Made by a program: the position numbers and the translations under genes
Shown here: piece by piece, positions 18,245 to 26,826 of the stretch
How positions within the stretch are numbered: position 1 is the first letter of the stretch
How the letters are laid out: each line of letters begins with the position of its first letter
Notes under the pieces: generated by a model
What the model saw: only the letters and a program-made list of their open reading frames with translations
The model's database searches: none
Told to the model about the DNA's origin: nothing
DNA from: Aromatoleum petrolei
GTDB lineage: Bacteria > Pseudomonadota > Gammaproteobacteria > Burkholderiales > Rhodocyclaceae
Direction of reading: 5' to 3'
Assembly: GCF_017894385.1 (NCBI RefSeq)
Contig: NZ_CP059560.1
Coordinates: 3,291,001-3,355,000 of the forward strand
DNA: 64,000 bases

Positions 18245-18856
18245 ATGAACGAACAGGACAACGAGAAGAACATCCGTCACGCCGAGCGCATGCAGCGCAA
18301 GAAAGCGGTGGTGGAGGAAAAGATCGCCGCCGCGCAGACCGAGCGCGGCGTGCTGCTGGTCAATACCGGCAACGGCAAGGGCAAATCGAGCGCCGCCTTC
18401 GGCGTCGTCGCACGTGCGCTCGGCCACGGCATGCAGGTCGGCGTCGTGCAGTTCATCAAGGGGCGTTCGGACACCGGCGAGGAGGCCTTCTTCCGCCGCC
18501 AGCCAAGTGTCGTGTGGCACGTGATGGGCGAGGGCTTCACCTGGGACACGCAGGACCGCACGCGCGACGTGGCGAGCGCCGAGGCCGCGTGGGAACAGGC
18601 GCGCGCACTGCTGCGCGACCCCGCGATCGGGCTGGTGGTGCTCGACGAGTTGAACATCGCACTGAAGTACCGCTATCTTGAAGTGGGCGCCGTCATTGCC
18701 GACCTGCTCGCACGGCCCGCGCACCAGCACGTGATCGTGACCGGCCGTGCGGCGCCGCCGGAGCTCGTCGAAGCGGCCGATACCGTGACCGACATGGGGC
18801 TCGTCAAGCACGCCTTCGCTGCCGGGGTGAAGGCGATGCCGGGCCTGGAGTTCTGA
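18245..18856 (+). CDS. cobO: Cob(I)yrinic acid a,c-diamide adenosyltransferase CobO/BtuR
   Basis: A 203-residue CobA/CobO/BtuR-type corrinoid adenosyltransferase. The P-loop is LLVNTGNGKGKSSAAFG (about 38-54), followed by VGVVQFIKGRSDTGEE, the VVLDELNIALKYRYL segment (Walker B-like) and HVIVTGRAAP, all family hallmarks. It attaches the 5'-deoxyadenosyl group from ATP to the reduced cobalt of corrinoids, used in de novo synthesis and salvage. The ATG at 18245 was preferred to a TTG two codons earlier. It lies two bases after btuD, consistent with adenosylation of imported corrinoid. Confidence 0.94.
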   Translation: MNEQDNEKNIRHAERMQRKKAVVEEKIAAAQTERGVLLVNTGNGKGKSSAAFGVVARALGHGMQVGVVQFIKGRSDTGEEAFFRRQPSVVWHVMGEGFTWDTQDRTRDVASAEAAWEQARALLRDPAIGLVVLDELNIALKYRYLEVGAVIADLLARPAHQHVIVTGRAAPPELVEAADTVTDMGLVKHAFAAGVKAMPGLEF

Positions 18857-18927
18857 AGGACGGAGCTGTTAACTTCGCGAAGCCTTGTGCACAGGAAAGC
18901 GCTGCGCGCGGCGGAGTGTGATTCGTC

Positions 18928-18956
18928 CCGAGGCGTCCGCCACGCGCCAACGAGGC
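18928..18956. repeat. Left copy of a 29-bp inverted repeat flanking cobA-cbiA
   Basis: The 29 bases here (beginning CCGAGGCGTCCGCC and ending GCGCCAACGAGGC) are the exact reverse complement of 21243-21271. Similarity decays but continues on both sides: an aligned pattern of about 40 further bases (TTCGTCC/TTCATGC before; GAGGC-...-CCCCG-...-GCGGG-TTCG after) is still recognisable. The copy lies in the 208-base gap between cobO and cobA. It looks like a dispersed intergenic repeat of the REP/small-palindrome class rather than an insertion sequence end, because no transposase lies between the copies. Confidence 0.8.
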
Positions 18957-19064
18957 CCGAAACACACCCCGCCGCGCGCGGGTTCGAGGCAACGTCGGCG
19001 ACCTGATGCCGGATCACCCGCTCAATTGTCCAATCGCCAGCGCAACGATCAAGAGGCGACCCGC

Positions 19065-19913
19065 ATGTCCCTTCCCGACCTCCCGAATCCCCGCCCCGGC
19101 CCTGCCGCGGGCCACGTGTATCTCGTCGGCGCCGGCCCGGGTGACCCGGAACTGCTGACCCTGCGCGGCGCGCGCCTCATCGCGGGGGCGGACGCCGTCG
19201 TCTACGACAACCTCGTCAGCCCGGCGATCGTCGACCTCGCGCCCGCGACCGCCGAGCGCCATTACGTCGGCAAGAAGGCCGCCGACCACACGCTCCCTCA
19301 GGACGACATCAACCAGCTGCTGGTGCGCCTTGCGCAGGCCGGCAAGCGCGTCGTGCGCCTGAAGGGGGGCGACCCCTTCATCTTCGGCCGCGGCGGCGAG
19401 GAGATGGAAGTGCTGGTCGGGGCCGGGATCACCGTCGAGGTCGTGCCGGGCGTCACCGCCGCAGCGGGCGTCGCCGCCTACGCAGGCATCCCGCTCACGC
19501 ACCGCGACCACGCCCGCTCGGTGGTGTTCACGACCGGCTTCCTCAAGGACGGCGCGCTCGATCTCGACTGGCCCATGCTCGCGCGGCGCGGGCAGACGCT
19601 GGTGATCTACATGGGCATCTCGCGCCTGCCCGACATCTGCCGTGAACTCGTCGCCCACGGCCTGCCTGCGGAAACCCCGGCCGGCGTCGTCGAGCGCGGC
19701 ACGACGCCGGCGCAGCGCGTCGCCGTCGGCACGCTCGCAACGCTGCCACAAGTGGTCGCGGACGAGGGCATCCGCCCACCGGCGCTGACCATCGTCGGCG
19801 ATGTCGTCGGCCTGTATCCGCGCCTCGCGTGGTTCGCGCCGGACAGCGTGCCGGCGGCGCATCCGCCGCACGCCGGCTGCACTGCGGTGCATCGCGGCGA
19901 GGCGGAGCGATGA
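19065..19913 (+). CDS. cobA: Uroporphyrinogen-III C-methyltransferase (SUMT) CobA
   Basis: A 282-residue tetrapyrrole methylase. It shows VYLVGAGPGDPELLTLRGARL (SAM-binding loop), VVYDNLVSP, RLKGGDPFIFGRGGEE and VVPGVTAAAGVAAYAGIPLTHRD, the full SUMT signature set. It methylates uroporphyrinogen III at C2 and C7 to precorrin-2, the branch point to cobalamin and siroheme. The ATG at 19065 follows AAGAGG by 8 bases; an open frame extends 60 codons upstream through the 29-bp repeat and is not coding. No CysG dehydrogenase/ferrochelatase domain is fused. cbiA starts within its stop codon (ATGA), so the two are one unit. Confidence 0.94.
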   Translation: MSLPDLPNPRPGPAAGHVYLVGAGPGDPELLTLRGARLIAGADAVVYDNLVSPAIVDLAPATAERHYVGKKAADHTLPQDDINQLLVRLAQAGKRVVRLKGGDPFIFGRGGEEMEVLVGAGITVEVVPGVTAAAGVAAYAGIPLTHRDHARSVVFTTGFLKDGALDLDWPMLARRGQTLVIYMGISRLPDICRELVAHGLPAETPAGVVERGTTPAQRVAVGTLATLPQVVADEGIRPPALTIVGDVVGLYPRLAWFAPDSVPAAHPPHAGCTAVHRGEAER

Positions 19914-21199
19914 GCGACACCGCACGCTGCCCCGCGCTCTTCGTCGCTGCGCCCGCGTCCGGCCAGGGCAAGACCACCGTCACTGCTGCCCTCGCACGCC
20001 TGCACGCGCGGCAGGGGCGGCGCGTGCGTGTGTTCAAGTGCGGCCCGGACTTCCTCGATCCGCAGATCCATGCGGTTGCGAGCGGTGCTCCGGTGTACAA
20101 CCTCGACCTGGGCATGTGCGGCGAGGCCGATGCGGCTTGGCGCCTGCACGCGGCCGCGCGCGAGGCCGACCTGATCCTCGTCGAAGGGGTGATGGGTCTC
20201 TACGATGGCAATCCGTCCGGCGCGGACATCGCGCGGCGATTCGGCCTGCCGGTGATGGCGGTGATCGATGCGCGCGCGATGGCGCAGACCTTCGGCGCGG
20301 TGGCCTGCGGACTCGCGCATTACCAGCCGGGGCTGCCGTTTTCCGGCGTGCTGGCGAACCACGTCGGCAGCGCGCGCCATGCGGAGATGCTGCGCGACGC
20401 GCTGCCTGAGGGCATGCGCTGGTACGGCGCCCTGTCGCGCGACGCGCAGGCGGGGTTGCCCGAGCGCCACCTGGGCCTCCTGCAGGCGGCCGAGATCGCT
20501 GACCTCGAAACGCGGCTGGACCGCTTCGCCGATGGCATTGCGGCGACCGGCGCGGCCGATCTGCCGGAACCGGTCGAATTCCCCGCCGCGCTGCCGCCGC
20601 AACTGTCGCCGCTGCTGGCCGGGCGCACCGTCGCGGTCGCGCGCGACGCGGCCTACGGCTTCATCTACCCGGCGAACCTCGACACCTTGTGCGAGCTCGG
20701 CGCGCGGCTTGCGTTCTTCTCGCCGCTCGCCGGCGAGGCGCTGCCGGATTGCGATGCGGTGTGGCTGCCGGGCGGCTACCCCGAGCTGCATGGGGAGGCG
20801 CTGGCGGAGAACCCGCATTTCTTTGCCGGCCTGCACGCACACGCGGCGGCGGGCAGGCCGCTGCTCGCCGAGTGCGGCGGGATGATGAGTCTGTTCGAGA
20901 CGGTCGTCGACAAGGCCGGGCAGATGCACGCCTTCGCCGGCCTGTTGCCCGGGCGTGCAGTGATGCAGCAGCGGCTCGCCGCGCTGGGGATGCAGGTTGC
21001 CGAGTTGCCCGAGGGGCGCCTGCGCGGCCACACCTTCCATTATTCGAAGAGTGACACCCCGCTCGCGCCCGTCGTGCGCGCCCAGACCCCGGACGGGCGC
21101 GAAGGCGAGGCGATCTACCGGCAGGGGCGGCTGACGGCGTCCTACGTACATTTCTATTTTCCGTCCGATCCTGTCGCGGTGGCGCGGCTTTTCGGGTGA
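19910..21199 (+). CDS. cbiA: Cobyrinate/hydrogenobyrinate a,c-diamide synthase CbiA/CobB
   Basis: A 429-residue two-domain amidotransferase. The N-terminal synthetase domain has the P-loop FVAAPASGQGKTTVTAALA, KCGPDFLDPQIH and VEGVMGLYDG; the C-terminal class I glutaminase-like domain has the nucleophile Cys in LLAECGGMM and the His in RGHTFHYSK. It amidates the a and c side chains of (hydrogeno)cobyrinic acid using glutamine and ATP. The ATG overlaps the cobA stop. The name CbiA or CobB depends on whether the anaerobic or aerobic route is used, which this window does not reveal, because other corrin-ring genes are absent. Confidence 0.93.
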   Translation: MSDTARCPALFVAAPASGQGKTTVTAALARLHARQGRRVRVFKCGPDFLDPQIHAVASGAPVYNLDLGMCGEADAAWRLHAAAREADLILVEGVMGLYDGNPSGADIARRFGLPVMAVIDARAMAQTFGAVACGLAHYQPGLPFSGVLANHVGSARHAEMLRDALPEGMRWYGALSRDAQAGLPERHLGLLQAAEIADLETRLDRFADGIAATGAADLPEPVEFPAALPPQLSPLLAGRTVAVARDAAYGFIYPANLDTLCELGARLAFFSPLAGEALPDCDAVWLPGGYPELHGEALAENPHFFAGLHAHAAAGRPLLAECGGMMSLFETVVDKAGQMHAFAGLLPGRAVMQQRLAALGMQVAELPEGRLRGHTFHYSKSDTPLAPVVRAQTPDGREGEAIYRQGRLTASYVHFYFPSDPVAVARLFG

Positions 21200-21242
21200 T
21201 GGATTCGGGGCGCGAATCCGCCCGCGTCCGGGGCTGCTCCAC

Positions 21243-21271
21243 GCCTCGTTGGCGCGTGGCGGACGCCTCGG
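21243..21271. repeat. Right copy of the 29-bp inverted repeat flanking cobA-cbiA
   Basis: Exact reverse complement of 18928-18956 (begins GCCTCGTTGGCGCG, ends GGACGCCTCGG). It lies 44 bases after the cbiA stop in the 178-base gap before tag. The two copies face each other across 2.3 kb holding cobA and cbiA, so recombination between them would invert that segment. Flanking bases show weaker extended similarity to those of the left copy. Confidence 0.8.
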
Positions 21272-21377
21272 CATGAAGCACCCCCGGGCGCGGGCAGAGG
21301 CGGGGGCGTTCGGCGTGCATGGCGAGGGGTAAACTGGCCGACTATCGGGCTGCGGATGCGCCCACCGGAGGAAGCAC

Positions 21378-21968
21378 ATGACCGAGCGCTGCGCCTGGGC
21401 GGGCAATGACCCGCTCTACGTCCACTACCACGACACCGAATGGGGTGTGCCGACCGACGATGCGCGCACGCTGTTCGAATTCCTCGTCCTCGAAGGTGCG
21501 CAGGCGGGGCTGTCGTGGATCACCGTGTTGCGGAAGCGCGAGCGCTACCGTGCGGTGTTCGACGGTTTCGACCCCGAGCGCGTCGTGCGCTACGACGACG
21601 CGAAGAAGGCGGAACTGCTGGCCGACCCCGGCATCATCCGCAACCGCGCGAAGATCGACGCGGCGATCCTCAATGCGCGCGCCTGGCTCGACCTGCTGGA
21701 CGCCGGCATCGACCCGGCCGCCTGGCTGTGGGGCTTCGTCGACGGCCGGCCGGTGCAGAATGCGTTCGCCGCGCTTGCCGAGATTCCCGCGACCACGCCG
21801 CAGTCCGACGCGATGAGCAAGGCGCTCAAGACGCGCGGCTTCAAATTCGTCGGCAGCACGATCTGCTACGCGCTGATGCAGGCCGCAGGGATGACCAACG
21901 ATCACGTCGTCGCCTGCCCGCGCCACCGCGAAGTCGCTGATCTCGCGCGCCTGCGGAGCCGGGCGTGA
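21378..21968 (+). CDS. tag: DNA-3-methyladenine glycosylase I
   Basis: A 196-residue Tag protein. It begins MTERCAWAGNDPLYVHYHDTEWG, with the conserved Cys and His zinc ligands, has QAGLSWITVLRKRE (HhH-like glycosylase core) and ends with HVVACPRH carrying the remaining zinc ligands. It excises 3-methyladenine from alkylated DNA. A strong ribosome site (GGAGGAAGC) precedes the ATG. The stop overlaps the GTG start of the LysR-type regulator downstream. The length is typical (about 185-195). Confidence 0.95.
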   Translation: MTERCAWAGNDPLYVHYHDTEWGVPTDDARTLFEFLVLEGAQAGLSWITVLRKRERYRAVFDGFDPERVVRYDDAKKAELLADPGIIRNRAKIDAAILNARAWLDLLDAGIDPAAWLWGFVDGRPVQNAFAALAEIPATTPQSDAMSKALKTRGFKFVGSTICYALMQAAGMTNDHVVACPRHREVADLARLRSRA

Positions 21969-22843
21969 GCGCACCGCTACGCCACGTGCCGCCGATGCAC
22001 GCGCTCGCGGCCTTCGAGGCGGCCGCGCGCCTGGGCGGTTTCGCGCCGGCGGCCGAAGAGTTGTGCGTGACTCCAAGCGCCGTCAGCCACCGCATCCGCC
22101 AACTTGAAACCCAGCTCGGCACCGCCTTGTTCGAGCGCGGCCCGGGCGGGGTGCGGCCCACCACCGCCGGGCGGCTGTACCTCGACAGCGTGCGCGCGGC
22201 TTTCGACCGGCTCGCGCAGGCCGGTGCCGTGCTGCGGCCCGAGCGCGAGCGCCTGCGCGTGTCGCTGCCGCCGACCTTCGCGCGGCAGTTGCTGATGGCG
22301 CGCCTGCCCGAATACCTGCGCGCCCACCCCGAAGTGGAACTGGAGGCGCACCTGTCGATCCCGCTGCAGGATGTCACGGCGGAGGCGGCTGACGTCGAGG
22401 TGCGCTGGGGGCGCGGCGACTACCCGGAGCGGGTCGTGCGCAAGCTCTTCGACGACACCATGGTGCCGTTCGCCGCGCCGTCGTGGGTGGCCGCGCATGC
22501 GCCGGCCGGCATGGCCGATCTCGCCGGCCTGGAATTGCTGCGCTCGCCGCTGCTGCCATGGCGGCCGTGCTTCCTCGCGGCCGGTCTCGACTGGGCGGAG
22601 CCCGAGCGCGGTGCGGTGTTCAACGATCTCGGCATGCTGATGGAGATTGCCGCGGCCGGTCTGGGCGCGGCGGTGTGTACGCGGCGACTGTCGGCTGCGT
22701 GGGTGGAGACCGGCAGGCTGGTGCCGCTCTTCGGTGTGTCCGCGCCGGCGCCGTTCACCTACTACGCGGTGAGCACGCCGGCGCAGAGCAAGCGCGCGGT
22801 GGTGCAGGGATTCATCGACTGGCTCGCAGCCGCATTCGCCTAG
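21965..22843 (+). CDS. LysR-family transcriptional regulator, GcvA-like
   Basis: A 292-residue LysR regulator. The N-terminal winged helix-turn-helix (about residues 11-70) includes ALAAFEAAARLGGFAPAAEELCVTPSAVSHRIRQLE; a type 2 periplasmic-binding-like effector domain follows from about residue 95. The HALAAFEAAAR start and W-G-R-G-DYP segment are typical of the GcvA branch, which regulates diverse targets, so no specific target is claimed. It starts with GTG overlapping the tag stop (GTGA), suggesting co-expression with tag; acpH follows 12 bases later on the same strand. Confidence 0.88.
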   Translation: MSAPLRHVPPMHALAAFEAAARLGGFAPAAEELCVTPSAVSHRIRQLETQLGTALFERGPGGVRPTTAGRLYLDSVRAAFDRLAQAGAVLRPERERLRVSLPPTFARQLLMARLPEYLRAHPEVELEAHLSIPLQDVTAEAADVEVRWGRGDYPERVVRKLFDDTMVPFAAPSWVAAHAPAGMADLAGLELLRSPLLPWRPCFLAAGLDWAEPERGAVFNDLGMLMEIAAAGLGAAVCTRRLSAAWVETGRLVPLFGVSAPAPFTYYAVSTPAQSKRAVVQGFIDWLAAAFA

Positions 22844-22854
22844 GCAAAACCGAC

Positions 22855-23460
22855 ATGAATTTCCTCGCGCACGCCTGGCTCGCCGGCGAAGCCCCCGCGG
22901 ACCGCCTCGGTGGGCTGATGGGCGACTTCGTGAAAGGGCCGTTGCCGGCCGGCCTGCCGCCGGACCTCGCCGCAGGCGTGCGCCTGCATCGCCAGATCGA
23001 CCTCTTCGCCGAAACCCATCCCGCCTTCCTGCGCAGCCGTGCACGGGTGTCGCCGGAGCGGCGTCGCGTCGCCGGGGTGATGGTCGACATGTTCTACGAC
23101 CACTTCCTCGCGCGGCATTGGGAGCGCTACCACGACGAGCCGCTCGAGCGCTTCAGCGCGGCGATGTATGCGCTGATGGACGCCAACGGCGCGCTGCTGC
23201 CGCCGCGGCTCGCGGTAATCCTGCCGCGCATGCGCGAATCGGACTGGCTGGGGAGTTACCGCTCGGCGGACGTCGTCGCGATGGCGCTCGACCGCATGGC
23301 GCACAGGCTGCGCCGAGCGAATCCGCTGACCGGCAGCGGCGCGGAACTCTTCGCCGACTACGCGGGCTTCGAGGCGGATTTCTTCGAATTCATCGCCGCG
23401 GCGGAAGCGTTCGCCGCGGAGCGCCGGGCCCTGCGCGGACCCGGCGAGCGGGCGTTTTGA
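22855..23460 (+). CDS. acpH: Acyl carrier protein phosphodiesterase AcpH
   Basis: A 201-residue protein of the ACP phosphodiesterase (DUF479/HD-like) family. Markers are MNFLAHAWLA at the start, GGLMGDFVKG, GVRLHRQIDLFAETHP, and VMVDMFYDHFLARHW; these carry the conserved His/Asp residues. It hydrolyses the 4'-phosphopantetheine arm from acyl carrier protein. It is 12 bases downstream of the LysR gene, so probably transcribed with it. Family length about 190-205. Confidence 0.88.
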   Translation: MNFLAHAWLAGEAPADRLGGLMGDFVKGPLPAGLPPDLAAGVRLHRQIDLFAETHPAFLRSRARVSPERRRVAGVMVDMFYDHFLARHWERYHDEPLERFSAAMYALMDANGALLPPRLAVILPRMRESDWLGSYRSADVVAMALDRMAHRLRRANPLTGSGAELFADYAGFEADFFEFIAAAEAFAAERRALRGPGERAF

Positions 23461-23469
23461 AGTGTTGCG

Positions 23470-23829
23470 TCAGCGCAACGGAATGACCAGCGGCGGGATG
23501 TCGACGCCGATGGTGATTGCAGGATCGCGCGGGTAGATGCGCGGCGCGTACACCGGGGCATACACCGGCGCGGGGGCGTAGTAGCCGATCGGGCGCTCGT
23601 AGTAGCGGTATTCGCGCACCACCGGGCGGCGCTCGACGATCCGTTCGCGGATCACGACCCGTTCGCGGTCGCGGAATTTCTTGTAGTGGCCGTGGCGGTG
23701 GCCGTCGCCGCGCCACTCGCGGTAACCGTCGTCGCGCCAGTGGTCGCGGTCGGCATGGGCGGGCGTGGCAGCGATCAGGGCACCCCCGGCGATCATCGCA
23801 GCAAGCAGTTTGAGGGCTTTCGATTTCAT
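23470..23829 (-). CDS. Small secreted His/Arg/Tyr-rich hypothetical protein
   Basis: A 119-residue protein of unknown function. A clear signal peptide (MKSKALKLLAAMIAGGALIAATPAHA, cleavage near residue 26) precedes a basic region rich in His, Arg, Asp and Tyr (HWRDDGYREW, HRHGHYKKF, ERVVIRERIVERR) and a Tyr/Pro/Ala repeat (YAPAPVYAPVYAPRIYP), ending in a hydrophobic IGVDIPPLVIPLR. The ATG has a good ribosome site (AGGAGA). It is convergent with acpH, separated by 9 bases. A periplasmic or outer-membrane associated role is suggested by the signal peptide only; the charged repeats resemble YXWGXW-type or RcnB-like small periplasmic proteins but I would not assign it. Confidence 0.75.
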   Translation of the reverse strand: MKSKALKLLAAMIAGGALIAATPAHADRDHWRDDGYREWRGDGHRHGHYKKFRDRERVVIRERIVERRPVVREYRYYERPIGYYAPAPVYAPVYAPRIYPRDPAITIGVDIPPLVIPLR

Positions 23830-23996
23830 GATTCTTCTCCTGACGAACCGGACACCGTCACGCAGCGCGTACCGTTGTCCCCATGCGCATTAAACGCGAG
23901 ATCGACCGGAGAAGTTGTCGCCGAGTTGTAAGCGGATATGCATGAAACGGGCTAGCCCGGGAGCATTGAAACGGCCCCCGGGCGTGCCTGCCGGCC

Positions 23997-24638
23997 TCAG
24001 CCGACGATGATCACATGCACGCGGCGCGGGCCGTGTGCGCCGAGCTGGATGGTCTGCTCGACGTCGGCCGTGCGCGAGGGGCCGGAGATGATGTTGGTCG
24101 CGCGCGGCATGCCTTCGGGGCGGGCGCGCAGGATCTCCCAGGCCTCCTCGAAGTGGCCGACGATCGCGTTCGCGTCGAGCACGACGACGTGGTCGTCGGG
24201 CACGAAGTTGTGCGTGATCGGGCTTGCCGGACCGGAGGCCATCATCAGGCTGCCCGGCTCGGCGATGCCGCACAGGGCCTGCGACACGGCCATCGTCTCG
24301 TCGATGCCGGCCGGGTTGTGATGGATCTCGAGACCCGGAAACGCCAGATCGTTCAGTGCGGCGCCGACCGCGGCGCGTGCGGGCAGGTCCTTGGCGGCGC
24401 GATAGGCTTCGACCGCAGCCGGCACGTCGGCCCGGCTCGCGACGCGCGTGGTCGTGCCGGCGCGGCTTTCGAACTTGCGGATGAAGCGCGCGACGAGTTC
24501 CTCGTCCTGCGCCGGGCGGGTGTGCTGCGGGCGGCGCGCGTCGAGTTCGGCGCGCCGTGCGTCGTCGAGCGGCCCGCGCCGCAGCGCGGAGCGGACGGAG
24601 TCGAGGATCGCCTCGCGGGCGTTCATTGCAGCAGTCAT
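23997..24638 (-). CDS. lutC: Lactate utilization protein C (LUD domain)
   Basis: A 213-residue LutC/YkgG protein with one LUD domain. Family features are the NAREAILDSVRSALRRG N-terminus, IDETMAVSQALCGIAEPGSLMMASGP, ARPEGMPRATNIISGPSRTADVEQTIQLGAHGPRRVHVIIV. LutC is part of the LutABC iron-sulfur complex that oxidises L-lactate to pyruvate at the membrane. The ATG at 24638 overlaps the lutB stop (ATGA); a second ATG at 24626 is also possible. It is the last gene of the lutA-lutB-lutC operon. Confidence 0.92.
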   Translation of the reverse strand: MTAAMNAREAILDSVRSALRRGPLDDARRAELDARRPQHTRPAQDEELVARFIRKFESRAGTTTRVASRADVPAAVEAYRAAKDLPARAAVGAALNDLAFPGLEIHHNPAGIDETMAVSQALCGIAEPGSLMMASGPASPITHNFVPDDHVVVLDANAIVGHFEEAWEILRARPEGMPRATNIISGPSRTADVEQTIQLGAHGPRRVHVIIVG

Positions 24639-26041
24639 TTCTGGCCTCGCTTGCCTTGCCACAGTTCCAGGAAGGTGCGTCCCGCCGGGGCCGGCAGGTC
24701 GCGCACATCGGTCCAGCCGCTCGCGAGCGGCAGGCGGCGGATGCTGCCGTTCTTCGCGATCGCCGACAGGAAGCGTGCCCCGACCTGTTCGAGCGCGTGG
24801 TAGAGCTTCGGCCGTGTCGCGACATAGCGCCACACTTTCAGCGCGCGCTTCTGCATCACCGGCGTGATGTCCTGCTGGTGCTGCATGTGGCGCAGCTCGC
24901 GCAACAGGTCCGGCAGCGGGATCTTCACCGGGCATACCGAGGCGCAGCGCCCGTTGAGCGTGCAGGCGTTGGGCAGATCGTAGGCGTTGTCCAGGCCCTT
25001 GATCAGCGGCGTGAGCACCGAGCCCATCGGCCCCGGATACACCCAGCCATAGGCGTGGCCGCCGACCGCGCCATACACCGGGCAGTGGTTCATGCAGGCG
25101 CCGCAGCGGATGCAGCGCAGCATCTCCTTGAAGCGCCCGGCGAGCATCTTCGAGCGGCCGTTGTCGACCAGCACCACGTGGTACTCCTCGGGGCCGTCGA
25201 GGTCGTCGGCGCGGCGCGGGCCGGTCGAGATCGTCGTGTAGGTCTCGGTCTCCTGGCCGGTCGCGCTGCGCGCCAGCAGACGCAGGAACAGCGTCGCGTC
25301 GTCGAGCGTCGGCACGACGCGCTCGATGCCGGAGGTGACGATGTGCACCTTCGCGAGCGTCTGCGTCAGGTCGCCGTTGCCCTCGTTCGTGACGATGATC
25401 GACGAGCCGGTTTCGGCGACGAGGAAGTTGCCGCCAGTGATGCCGACGTCGGCCTTGAAGTACTTGTCGCGCAGCACCTGGCGCGCCTCATTGACGAGGT
25501 CCGGCACCTCGGTCTTGCGCGGCCCGCCGTGGGCGGCCTCGAAGAGGTCGGAGACTTGGTCCTTGGTCTTGTGCACGGCCGGCGCGATGATGTGCGAGGG
25601 CGGTTCGTGCGCGAGCTGGATGATGTATTCGCCCAGGTCGGTCTCGACCACTTCCATGCCATTCTCGATCAGCGCCTCGTTGAGGCCGATCTCCTCGGAC
25701 ACCATCGACTTGCCCTTGGTGACGGTCTTGGCGTCCACGCGCTTGCAGATGTCGAGGATGATCTCGCGCGCCTCCTCGGCGTCCCGTGCCCAGTGGACTT
25801 GGCCGCCGGCGGCCGTCACGGCCGCCTCGTAGCGCTCGAGGTAATGGTCGAGGTTGTCGAGGATGTGATTCTTGGTGTTTTTCGCTTCCTCGCGCAGGCG
25901 CTCGAATTCCGGCAGTTCGGCGACCTGCAGCGCGCGCTTGCCGACGAAGCCGTAGCGCGCGCGGCCGAGCGCCGTCTGCAGGTTCGCGTCGTGGATCGCG
26001 AAGACCGAGCGCCGCTTGAATTCCTTCGAACGGATCTCCAT
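24635..26041 (-). CDS. lutB: Lactate utilization iron-sulfur protein LutB
   Basis: A 468-residue protein with an N-terminal LUD domain (about 60-300; AKTVTKGKSMVSEEIGLNEAL, DVGITGGNFLVAETGSS) and a C-terminal pair of [4Fe-4S] motifs, CIRCGACMNHCPVYG and CTLNGRCASVCPVKIPLPDLL, followed by the LutB C-terminal domain. It carries electrons in L-lactate oxidation with LutA and LutC. Its ATG shares one base with the lutA stop. Length and order match lutABC of many proteobacteria. No lutR/lldR regulator lies adjacent. Confidence 0.94.
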   Translation of the reverse strand: MEIRSKEFKRRSVFAIHDANLQTALGRARYGFVGKRALQVAELPEFERLREEAKNTKNHILDNLDHYLERYEAAVTAAGGQVHWARDAEEAREIILDICKRVDAKTVTKGKSMVSEEIGLNEALIENGMEVVETDLGEYIIQLAHEPPSHIIAPAVHKTKDQVSDLFEAAHGGPRKTEVPDLVNEARQVLRDKYFKADVGITGGNFLVAETGSSIIVTNEGNGDLTQTLAKVHIVTSGIERVVPTLDDATLFLRLLARSATGQETETYTTISTGPRRADDLDGPEEYHVVLVDNGRSKMLAGRFKEMLRCIRCGACMNHCPVYGAVGGHAYGWVYPGPMGSVLTPLIKGLDNAYDLPNACTLNGRCASVCPVKIPLPDLLRELRHMQHQQDITPVMQKRALKVWRYVATRPKLYHALEQVGARFLSAIAKNGSIRRLPLASGWTDVRDLPAPAGRTFLELWQGKRGQK

Positions 26042-26826
26042 CACTCGCTCTCCTTCGCGGCGCCTGCGAGACCGGGGCCGTCGGCGAGGCCGGCGAGCAC
26101 TTCGGCGGTGTGGAAGACCTTCACCGGCGCGTTGACGCGCTTCAGTCGTCCGGCGATGTTCATCAGGCAGCCCAAGTCGCCGCCGACCAGCGTGTCGGCG
26201 CCCGAGGCGAGTACGTTCCTGACCTTGTCCTCGACCATCTTCTCGGAGATCTCCGGGTACTTCACGCAGAAGGTGCCACCGAAGCCGCAGCACACTTCGC
26301 TGTCCTCCATCTCCTTGAGCTTGAGGCCGTCGACCTCGCCGAGCAGTGCGCGCGGTTGCCCCTTGATTCCCAGGCCGCGCAGGCCTGAACAGGAGTCGTG
26401 GTAGGTGACCGTGCCTTCGTAGCGCGAATCGGACGGCGCCGCATGCAGCACGTCGGCGAGGAAGGACAGCAGCTCCCAGGCCTTCTCCGACAGCGCCTGC
26501 GCGCGCGGCAGCCACACCGGGTCGTCCTGGAACAGCACCGGGTAGTCGTGGCGGATGGTCGCCATGCATGAGCCGGACGGCCCGACGATGTAGTCGTAAT
26601 TCTCGAAGGCTTCGATCACCTGGCGGGCGAGTGCGCGCGCCGCGTCGTAGTCGCCGCTGTTGTAGCCGGGCTGGCCACAGCAGGTCTGGTTTGCAGGCAC
26701 CTCGACGATGCAGCCGGCGTCTTCGAGGAGCTTCACCGCCGAGAAGCCGACGTTCGGCCGGAACACGTTCATCAGGCAGGTGGCGAACAGTCCGACGCGC
26801 GGCCCGCGGGTGGGCGATTCGGTCAT
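26041..26826 (-). CDS. lutA: Lactate utilization protein LutA (CCG-domain, heterodisulfide-reductase-like)
   Basis: A 261-residue protein with two cysteine-rich CCG domains: NQTCCGQPGYNSGDYDAA and, in the second half, DSCSGLRGLGIKGQPR with EVCCGFGGTFCVKYPEIS. These bind a cluster in the LutABC L-lactate oxidising complex. It is first in the operon; the 231-base gap to the divergent EamA gene must hold its promoter. A GGAGG-like site lies before the ATG (complement of about 26829-26834). Confidence 0.94.
   Translation of the reverse strand: MTESPTRGPRVGLFATCLMNVFRPNVGFSAVKLLEDAGCIVEVPANQTCCGQPGYNSGDYDAARALARQVIEAFENYDYIVGPSGSCMATIRHDYPVLFQDDPVWLPRAQALSEKAWELLSFLADVLHAAPSDSRYEGTVTYHDSCSGLRGLGIKGQPRALLGEVDGLKLKEMEDSEVCCGFGGTFCVKYPEISEKMVEDKVRNVLASGADTLVGGDLGCLMNIAGRLKRVNAPVKVFHTAEVLAGLADGPGLAGAAKESE

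Noticed and set aside
23945..23990. Terminator after lutC from a CCCGGG pair
   Set aside because: GCCCGGG/CCCGGGC can pair, but the loop is about 15 bases and no T tract follows on either strand.
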